Shown here: positions 23,855-31,902 of the stretch, piece by piece
Layout of the letters: each line of letters opens with the position of its first letter
How positions within the stretch are numbered: the first letter of the stretch is position 1
DNA from: Bacilli bacterium
GTDB lineage: Bacteria; Bacillota_I; Bacilli_A; Izemoplasmatales; Hujiaoplasmataceae
Direction: 5' to 3'
DNA: 64,000 bases
Assembly: GCA_018399755.1 (NCBI GenBank)
Contig: JAGYOE010000003.1
Location: 1 to 64,000, forward strand
Program-made: the position numbers and the translations under genes
The notes under the pieces: model-generated
What the model was told of the DNA's origin: nothing
The model's database searches: none
The model's input: the letters and a program-made list of their open reading frames with translations, nothing else

Positions 23855-23999
23855 TTAAAAATATTGAAAGTAATCCACCTATTGGGTTACTTTTTTTTAC
23901 AAAAGTTTATCATTAAAAAATTCTCTAACGATGCAGAAAAAAAAGAAGCAATATTGGAACAACAAATTAAAATTACTTGTAAAAACTCATAAATTAATT

Positions 24000-24029
24000 A
24001 GAAGAATGCCAAATTCTTCTCTTTTTATT
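24000..24029 (+). terminator. Intrinsic terminator downstream of tRNA-Ser
   Basis: AGAAGAAT-gccaa-ATTCTTCT followed by CTTTTTATT. Confidence 0.6.
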
Positions 24030-24088
24030 AGAAATTTTTAAATTAAATTGGCTTAAATTAGATAAAATTTTAAATATTTAAAATTAAA

Positions 24089-24140
24089 TAGATAAATATC
24101 TAATTTATTGTTTGACAATAGATAAATATCGTTGTATAAT
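24089..24140 (+). promoter_or_regulatory. Promoter of YW-peptide cassette 1 with flanking palindrome
   Basis: TTGACA (24112-24117), 17-nt spacer, TATAAT (24135-24140); TAGATA-AA-TATCTA palindrome at 24089-24102 with a second TAGATAAATATC copy at 24119 inside the spacer. Confidence 0.65.
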
Positions 24141-24215
24141 GTAATTGTAAATAAGAAAAACTAGATTCAACATATGAAAAACATACATAATATTGATTAA
24201 GAAAGGGGTATTTAT

Positions 24216-24350
24216 ATGACAAATAATAAATCAAAAATTAATATAAGCGGTATTTGTCCTAATGCTTACTGGGATCAATTCTATAAAGAATCATCAGCAA
24301 AATCTTATATTACAGAATTAAGAAAGAAAAATCAGTTATTAAATCGATAG
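24216..24350 (+). CDS. Short YW-core peptide 1 (44 aa), unknown function
   Basis: MTNNKSKINISGICPNAYWDQFYKESSAKSYITELRKKNQLLNR; SD AAAGGGG; shares core with the next two small ORFs. Confidence 0.65.
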   Translation: MTNNKSKINISGICPNAYWDQFYKESSAKSYITELRKKNQLLNR

Positions 24351-24377
24351 TTATAAAGTTTAAGGAGGGGTTTTAAA

Positions 24378-24485
24378 ATGAAATTTACAGAAATTAAAAA
24401 GGTATATATTCAAGGAATTAGTACAAATGATTATTGGGATCAATTTTATCAAGAACCTAAACAATCAAAAAAAATATGGAAATAA
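24378..24485 (+). CDS. Short YW-core peptide 2 (35 aa), unknown function
   Basis: MKFTEIKKVYIQGISTNDYWDQFYQEPKQSKKIWK; strong SD AAGGAGGGG. Confidence 0.68.
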   Translation: MKFTEIKKVYIQGISTNDYWDQFYQEPKQSKKIWK

Positions 24486-24511
24486 TCTTTATTAAATCAG
24501 GAGGAAATATT

Positions 24512-24619
24512 ATGAAATTTAATGGCCAAAATAAAACTGAAAAAATTCACGTATATAATTATAACTTTATTTGCCCTACTGAATATTGGGAACAATTTAA
24601 ATTTGATATTCAAAAATAA
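24512..24619 (+). CDS. Short YW-core peptide 3 (35 aa), unknown function
   Basis: MKFNGQNKTEKIHVYNYNFICPTEYWEQFKFDIQK; SD AGGAGG. Confidence 0.65.
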   Translation: MKFNGQNKTEKIHVYNYNFICPTEYWEQFKFDIQK

Positions 24620-24650
24620 TAATAATAATAATTTACGTGTTCAACAAAAG

Positions 24651-24675
24651 AAGAAGAACCGGAAGGTTCTTCTTT
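24651..24675 (+). terminator. Terminator/attenuator-like hairpin between peptides and MFS gene
   Basis: AAGAAGAACC-ggaa-GGTTCTTCTT perfect 10-bp stem with U-rich 3' arm. Confidence 0.55.
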
Positions 24676-24724
24676 AATAAAATATCTTAGAATCATTTTT
24701 AAGCTGTCGGAAGGGATAATTCAT

Positions 24725-25477
24725 ATGAATGTGAAATTATTAAAAAATAAAAACTATATGTTAGTTGTATTAGGTAATTTTGTTTCACTTTTGGGGAGCA
24801 ACATTCAACAATTTGTTTTATCATTATATGTATTAGCTTTAACTGGCTCGGCAACCCTATTTGCATCAATGTTGGCTATATCAATTTTGCCGAGAATTAT
24901 ACTTTCTCCAATTGCAGGAGTTTTTGGGGATTGGTTTAATAAAAAGAAATCAATTGTTATTTTGGATATAGTTAATGCGATAGTTATAGCAGGATTTGCG
25001 GTAATGTTATTTTATAATGAAGTATTAACTATAGGGTGGATCTACTTACTAATAGTTTTGTTAGAAATAACAGAAATATTTTTTCATTCTTCAATGTCAG
25101 CAGTTATTCCAAGTATTGTTGAAAAAGATCAGTTATTAGAAGCAAATTCACTTAGAACAATGGTTGTCTCTTTTGGTCAACTTATGGCACCAATTATAGG
25201 GGCTTTAATTTATGGGATATTTGGCTTGTTAATTGCTTTGATTATTAATGCTATTAGTTTTTTACTATCTGCAATAAGCGAATTATTTATTGTTGTTCCT
25301 AAGAGCATTAGTGAAGATAATCAACGTTCGATTAAAGGTTTTAAAAAAGATGTCAAAGAAGGATTCAAGTTAATTAAAAATAGCAAACCAATCCGTACTT
25401 TAATCGCAATTGGGATATTTTGGCTACCAAGAAAATTTAAAAAATTAGATAACATCTATTTTTTTCTTGATATCTGA
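24725..25477 (+). pseudogene. MFS transporter, 3'-truncated (cassette copy 1)
   Basis: 250 aa, MFS N-terminal half (LGNFVSLLGSNIQQFVLSLYVLALTGSATLFASMLAISILPRIILSPIAGVFGDWFNKKK); reads directly into the promoter of the second cassette. Confidence 0.7.
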
Positions 25478-25495
25478 TAGATTTCGTTGTATTAT
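25467..25495 (+). promoter_or_regulatory. Promoter of decayed YW-peptide cassette 2
   Basis: TTGATA-17 nt-TATTAT; spacer TCTGATAGATTTCGTTG and downstream ATAATTGT match cassette 1 promoter (..ATCGTTGTATAATGTAATTGT). Confidence 0.55.
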
Positions 25496-25553
25496 ATAAT
25501 TGTCTTAAAAGAAAGACGGGTTAATGTAAAAAAGATTTTTAAGGTGGAAGAAA

Positions 25554-25915
25554 ATGAAATTAAGAGAAGAAAAAAGTTTATGTCAACTAAAATGAATCAG
25601 AAATGATTACTGGCACAATTTTACCAAGATTCAAATCACAAAAATATTTGGAAATAAGTAAGTAATGGATATAGAGGGCAAGACAATGAAATCTTTGAGA
25701 GAAGAAAAAAGAGTTTATGTCAATTATTTAAATCCAAGTGATTAATACAACAATTTGATCAAGATCCAAAGTAAAAGAATTTTCCTGGAGATAACGAGTG
25801 TTTTTTATTATTAGGGGAATGAATCATGGCATTTAAAAAATAATTATAAAAGACGATAAAAAGTATACGAATTATATGAATCCAGTTGATTATTGGCAAC
25901 AGTTTTATCGTCAGC
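25554..25915 (+). pseudogene. Three decayed YW-core peptide genes (cassette copy 2)
   Basis: Frame-corrected fragments NDYWHNFYQDSNHKNIWK*, KRVYVNYLNPSD*, and YTNYMNPVDYWQQFYRQP*YNKQLWK*, each about 35 codons and in the same order before an MFS remnant. Confidence 0.65.
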
Positions 25916-25965
25916 CGTAATATAATAAACAATTATGGAAATAAGATTTTTAAGAAGGTTAACTT

Positions 25966-27276
25966 ATGAATAAACAATTACCAAAATAAAATTATATGTT
26001 AGTTGTTCTGGTACTCCCCGCAAATAATAATGGGCGTAATATACAACAATTTGTTTTATTACTGTATGTACTTGCTTTAACAGGATCCTAACCTTACTTG
26101 CATCCAGTGTTAGCCATATCGATATTACCAAGAATTTTTCTATCACCGATATCGGTGGTGTGCATTTTGCAGATTGGTTTGATAAAAAGAAATCAATCAT
26201 TATTCTTGATTTAATCAATGCCTTTGTTTAATTTCTGGTTTTGCAGTTTACTTATATTTCAATGAATCTCAACGGCTGGTCTTATTTACTTATTGGTTAT
26301 ATTGTTAGAAATTACTGGAAATCTTTTCCATTCATCAATGTCTGGCTGTAATGCTAAGTGTTGTTGAAAAAGATCATCCGGAAGCAAACTCGCCCAGAAC
26401 CATGTTAGTTTCATTGGTCAATTAATGGCGCCAATTTTTAGGCATTAATATTTGGAGCCTTTATTCATTTGTCGCAATCATTATCAATGCATTTACTTTC
26501 TTGTTTTCTCGTAATCAGGTGAGATGTTTGGCTCATGTGCCTAAATCTAAGAGTGAGGATAATGTTAAACTTTGTCAGCTTTAAAAGGATTTGTTTAGTG
26601 GCTTAAAATTATCAAAGAATCTAAACCGATTCTAACCATTATATCAATGTATAACCATTATTAACTTTTAGCATTGCACCACTATTGCTACCTTTTATTT
26701 TCTTGGTAAGGGAAGTTCTCTTTACAACTTGAACATACTAATTAGGGAATCTTCTACAAACAGTCTTAATTAGCCTCAATGATTGGGTCGCGCCTTTGTT
26801 ACTTATAAAAGCAAAGCCTAAAAGAAATGAAATTAGGCGATGTGTTGGCTAAATCATTTCGATTATTGGTCTATTGATTATGCCTATTTCTATAACCATC
26901 CACCAACTCAATATTCTCTCGTATGATGGCTTGCTTCTTATATGATTGTTTTGCTATTTGTTTTATCATTGGCGTTTTTGTCACTGCGGTCAATATCGCT
27001 GTTCAAACCTTGTTTCAAAAACATCGTGCCTATGGAATATATGGGGGAGAACTCAATACCCGGTTTAAAGTTTACAGCGATTGCACCTAATTGACAAATG
27101 ATTTTTGGTTACTTATATGATATAATAAATCCAGGACTTGTTGTTATATTAAAATGGTTTCATCATTATCATGGTTGTGATTATTTATTATAAACGCATG
27201 CATCAAATTGAAACCTACAATCCAAAAGAAATCAAAGAGAAAATACTTCCAAAGAAGAGTGGCCTTAAACGAAATT
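25966..27276 (+). pseudogene. MFS transporter remnant (cassette copy 2), multiply frameshifted
   Basis: YMLVVLV..NIQQFVLLLYVLALTGS, ASSVSHIDITKNFS, DWFDKKKSIIILDLINA fragments nearly parallel copy 1; ends VVIIYYKRMHQIETYNPKEIKEKI. Confidence 0.75.
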
Positions 27277-28416
27277 CAATTTAATGAAGATGTTTCAAAA
27301 TATATGATTATTTGTTGTTCCTAAGGATTTTTTCTATCAAAAGAATACTAAGATAGTGAAAGATGATGAGTTAAAAACTTTATTCATATGAGTCTTGTAT
27401 TTAGATTTATGTAAATTTAATGAAAACTAAAACCTTATGAGTAGGCCTTCAGCTGGACACTACCAAAAAGATGTCTATTCAAGTTATGATTATCCAAATA
27501 TTTTAATGAGTGCATTTCCTGTTGATGATTATTCCGGGATGACACAAGTATCTCTAGTATATCATTTCATTGGATGATCAAGTCTTTAAAGATAAATTAG
27601 TCAGCGTTGATTACTATGGATTGATGGATGAAGCAGAAGAAAATGATTTAGGTGACTTAAATGCGACGGATTATATCAATAACCTAAAAATTGACTCACA
27701 CAATGGATCATTTAGCTTTGTCCAAACCTCAAACACATTTTTGAAGATTGTCAATTTTCTTAAAACAATTTTGAAACCGCTCTTTAGTATGCAATATATA
27801 TAAGGATTTTGTCGATCAAGTTAAAAGCATTTGGATGTTTCTAAACGATTATCAAAAACATATTGAGTCTCTTAAGAAAATCACATAATTTGAATTAATT
27901 ATAATTTGAATGGATCCTGTTAATATGTAATTTTCGTGGCAATTCGCTTATATTCTATATTCATTAGTGCTAAAGGCGATTGTGCCATTGTTTGGGGGAG
28001 AATATAACCGGAGTTTTCATTTGCAAAAGACTGAGATTAATTGGAAAATCAATTAGCTCAGGCAGAGTTAAGATATCTCAAGTTCTTTGTGAGAGATAAA
28101 AAATCATGTTGCCAGTTCCAAAATGATTCGTGAATGGGACTTATCCAAGAAGGTCATGTTCGAGAGTCAGAGGCATCAGTGCTACGATTTCAAATTTATA
28201 ATAGTTTTAATCCTAACTGTAGTAATATCATAATTTTCAACTAAAGAAAGAAAGAAGTGTTCTGTTATAAAATAGATTTGAAATTAAACAAGTCACCAAA
28301 ACTTCTGTAGCGAAGATTTCAAATTTTCAATGAAATAATATAACAGGTATAGAGATTATACTCTATATCATTTTTCTTTAATATGATTTACGAAGATGGA
28401 ACATAGGGAGGCTACA

Positions 28417-28938
28417 ATGTCGATAAAAGAAATTGACAAAAATGAAGATCCATTATTAAAAAATTATATTGAAGATGCTGAAACAGGACTGGTAAGAAAC
28501 AGCTAATGTAATTAAGGTTCATAGTTTAAAACCTCAAATGATTAAAGGCCCATATGCTTATAAGGAAACGCCCGCGTTTGGAGAGAGTGGTTTATCAAGA
28601 GGGCAAAGAGAAATGATAGGGTAAAGGTGGTTTCATCAACAAACCAATGCCCATATTGTACAAGCCATCATGGAGAGGCCACATCATATCAACGAAAATC
28701 AGAGTTAGTTAGAAAAGGGTTGCCTCAGATTACCATTCAAATTCTTTAAATGAAAAGACTGATGATTTGTGTCTATAGTGAAAATTAAATCTCCAAGACC
28801 CTTATAAAATGCATGAGGGTGATATCCATAAATTGAGATCTGGTTTCTGTGATGAGGATATTTTAGATATCAATCAACAGTTTTTATTTTAATGGTGTTA
28901 ATAGGAACTGAAACCATGGATTGGGAGGATTTAGAATG
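28417..28938 (+). pseudogene. AhpD/carboxymuconolactone-decarboxylase-like peroxidase-related gene, decayed
   Basis: MSIKEIDKNEDPLLKNYIEDAETG, VHSLKPQMIKGPYAYKETPAFGESGLSRGQREMI, VSSTNQCPYCTSHHGEA (CxxC-x3-H motif) in shifting frames. Confidence 0.7.
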
Positions 28939-29785
28939 AATCAAATGATTTAAACTGAAGTAGCTATTATCAAATCCAGGTAATGGGAGTCCATTGATAT
29001 ACTAGATCATAAATATTTAAGAATCATCAAAGAAGCAGTCTTTAATATTTCTTAAGCAAGAGAAAGAGATATTCGATCAAGCAAACAGGATTTTTGTTTA
29101 TCCTAATAATATGTATTCAGTTCAAGGAGATATTCTTTATGGCTATATAAAGCACTTCAGATCAAGAACTGCAGTAATTTAATACTCTCAAGCCTTTCCT
29201 CAAATACTCAGATAAATTAAACCTCCAGGAGAATATTCTAAGTATGCTTGAAAAATATATTAAACAACAAGTGTTTGAATCTCATTTGATTGATGACTTA
29301 GGTTTTTGATATAGACAAAATTGAAGTTAATGACATGCAAATGAAGTGGCTTTGTTCCTTATATTGTCTTTAAATCTTAGGAGACTTTTGGAAAGAGTGC
29401 ATATGAGTTTATGGTAATGACCAAAGAATCTTTTATCTTGATGCTTTCATATGCTTGACAAACCTTGAATTGAAGCAAAAGTTTTGAAACTGCTTTAGAA
29501 GAAATCATTGAATTAGCACCCACCAGCCGAAAGAATCCTAAAAATGGCCATTAAAATGTAAAGATATTGATGACTTTATTGATGGATATGCTGGAAGGGC
29601 TTGTCCAGCCTAAACACGCCTACCAGTCATCTTTCATTTGTTGTATCATCAGTCTTCATCAGCAGCAATTGAGTGAATGCTCATTGAGTGTTTTTAAATT
29701 TATAGAGCCTTGTTGTTGTGGGCGATTTTATCAAAAGTATACGATATTCCAAAAGCATGGAAGAATAATTTAGTTAAAAAATAAC

Positions 29786-30660
29786 ACTTCTTGTCCTTTA
29801 CTCTGCTTGTAGTAAAGCAAGTATTTCATCTTCTTCAAGTAGTTTTCCACTAGCAACAACTTCTTCTTTTTCATCAATGACAAATCCCCTGGTGTTTGTG
29901 TAATAGGTTGTACTTTGATATCTCAAGATATCCGTTACCTTTTCAACCCTTTTGCATCGAAATCATTTTCTAAAATGACTTTTTAATTCTTTTCGCCTTA
30001 CCATTTTGCATCCAGATCCTAATACTTTAATCCATTGTCTTTGTCTTTATATAAATATATGTTCAAATAAATTAAATAGATAAATCGCGTGATAATGATC
30101 TGCCGTAACAATACCAACAAATGTTCCATGAGTTTCCATTTAACAACTTTAATAATATCAGTGATGGTAAGCCTAAGTGCAGTGAATTGCCATCATAAAT
30201 GCAAAAGGGGACTGTACTGATTCCAACACCCTTATAAACGAGTGGTTTGTTAATTGGCAGGAAGCAAAGATGTCCGTGACATACATTGGTATTCCGACAA
30301 TTGTATGATTATCACTGGAAATGGATTATCATCACCAAGAACAGTTTGTATCCATGTTTCGAATGCATCCGTGAATAACAGCACCTATTCCAACCCCAAT
30401 TAGTATATATATCCATACCCTTCAATGATTTCTTTAACTTGATCAATGGCATATTGACGTCTTTCTTTTTTGCTTAATTCAATCTCTTCACTGGATAGTT
30501 TCCTTGATCTCCGATGAAATTAGCAACATATTTTTCCATTTTAAATAATGAAATCATGGTTCCACTGATAACGGCAATCACAATGCCAACAAGGACATAT
30601 AATAGGCAACCGCCAGCCAAATATACCGGCAAGGAGAATAACCGATGCCAAATCAACTAA
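29786..30660 (-). pseudogene. ArsP/DUF318-like permease with C-terminal thioredoxin-like domain, decayed
   Basis: Reverse strand fragments GIPMYVTDIF, LPINKPLVYKGVGIS, PFAFMMA, TFVGIVTADHYHAIYLFNLFEHIFI, then IKVLGSGC...GFVIDEKEEVVASGKLLEEDEILALLQAE. Confidence 0.6.
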
Positions 30661-30984
30661 GGGGCATGGAAATCAAAAATGAAAATGTCACACCAACATT
30701 CAAGTTAATCCACTTGGTGAATCCAATAAAATTGGTATTGAAGAGCAGGAACAATGGTGTAATGGTACCCCACAAGGCAACGCTTACGATATTACTTTAA
30801 CACCTTTGATGTCGAGCAAAATCTTTGTTCTTCAAAATATGATTGACATAAGATGATAGATAGATTAATATTTATAGAAGTATAAAGATTTTGAATGAGA
30901 ATACAGACAAAGAAAGAGAAACTTTAAATAACAGGCTTGTTTCATCCATTCAAAGAGACGTAAGCAGATAAAGTCAAATCGACC

Positions 30985-31055
30985 GCCTTGTACGGTTCCG
31001 TACGCAGGGTGGTGTGAGAGGGACTAAATAAAAATAATTATTTAGTCTCTACTTA
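30985..31055 (+). mobile_element. Probable 3' end of a group II intron (remnant)
   Basis: CCGCCTTGTACGGTTCCGTACGCAGGGTGGTGTGAGAGGGACTAAATAA...TTATTTAGTCTCT resembles 3'-terminal intron sequence with a terminal stem-loop; no adjacent RT ORF. Confidence 0.45.
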
Positions 31056-31153
31056 ATTTATATATTTATTATGAATATTTTATAACTTAGTTGAAGTGTT
31101 GTTTTTAAACCTAATACGTAGTAAAATCATATTAGATAAAAAGAGGTGATTTC

Positions 31154-31501
31154 ATGAAGCGCTGTATATTATGTGGAAAAGAAAATGATGATTCAAATCG
31201 ATATTGTTATAATTGCAATGAAGAATTTGATGTTTCTACTTATGCGACAAATGAAAATGTAGAACAAGAAATATTAGATGAACCAATACCTAATAAACAT
31301 AGTACTAATCAAGAAGTAAGGTGTCCAAATTGTAACTCGAAGAAAATTGCATATTTAACAAAAGAATCTGATGGTTTTAGTGGGTCTAATGCGTGCTGTG
31401 GCTATATTATTTTTGGGCCTTTAGGATTATTATGCGGATTAAGTGGAAAAAGAGAAAGTTTAACCGTTAAAAAATGTATGGATTGTGGATATGAATTCTG
31501 A
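31154..31501 (+). CDS. Zinc-ribbon protein of unknown function
   Basis: CILCGKENDDSNRYCYNCNEEF and CPNCNSKK...KKCMDCGYEF. Confidence 0.65.
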   Translation: MKRCILCGKENDDSNRYCYNCNEEFDVSTYATNENVEQEILDEPIPNKHSTNQEVRCPNCNSKKIAYLTKESDGFSGSNACCGYIIFGPLGLLCGLSGKRESLTVKKCMDCGYEF

Positions 31502-31844
31502 GAAAATATGGTTGCGATTAATGAAAATTGGCAGAAATATAGGTTGTCACCAACAAAGTTGTAGGTCATTCTTTTATAAAAATTATCAGTTTCCTGTTTG
31601 TGCAAGATGCACAGGAATTTTAGTCGGAGAATTTTTTGTTGCGCCAATTGTGCTTTTGTTTGGGTATAACAATATTTATTTAAATATATTTCTTTTACTA
31701 GTTATGATAGTTGATGGTTTGTTACAATATTTTAATTTGATAAAGTCGAATAATATACGAAGATTTGTTACAGGGTTAGGAGCAGGTTATGCATTAACTT
31801 CACTTGTTGTATATTTGATTTTGTTTATAATAAATATTTTATAA
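31494..31844 (+). CDS. DUF2085-like small membrane protein
   Basis: GCHQQSCRSFFYKNYQFPVCARCTGILVGEF motif followed by TM helices. Confidence 0.75.
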   Translation, partial: NSEKIWLRLMKIGRNIGCHQQSCRSFFYKNYQFPVCARCTGILVGEFFVAPIVLLFGYNNIYLNIFLLLVMIVDGLLQYFNLIKSNNIRRFVTGLGAGYALTSLVVYLILFIINIL

Positions 31845-31860
31845 TTTCATAGATTAAAAA

Positions 31861-31892
31861 AGAAAAAGGCTGGTAACAGCCTTTTTCTATTT
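31861..31892. terminator. Bidirectional terminator between DUF2085 gene and gyrA
   Basis: AGAAAAAGGCT-ggtaac-AGCCTTTTTCT. Confidence 0.8.
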
Positions 31893-31902
31893 ATTAAAAA
31901 TC

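Noticed and set aside
24617-24635. (AAT)n microsatellite-like run after peptide 3
   Set aside because: Very short and expected in AT-rich intergenic DNA
25964-26218. 84-aa minus-strand ORF
   Set aside because: Antisense to the decayed MFS copy 2; no RBS or family; chance ORF
27570-27803. 77-aa plus ORF in the decayed region
   Set aside because: A surviving fragment of a longer frameshifted gene, not an independent gene
28940-29300. Possible uracil-DNA glycosylase remnant
   Set aside because: Weak resemblance (FLKQEKEIFDQANRIFVYP), but the diagnostic GQDPYH motif was not found
29567-29773. 68-aa plus ORF (MMTLLMDMLEGL...)
   Set aside because: Fragment in the decayed island; no recognisable domain or RBS
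30474-30656. 60-aa minus ORF
   Set aside because: Interpreted as part of the ArsP-like permease pseudogene
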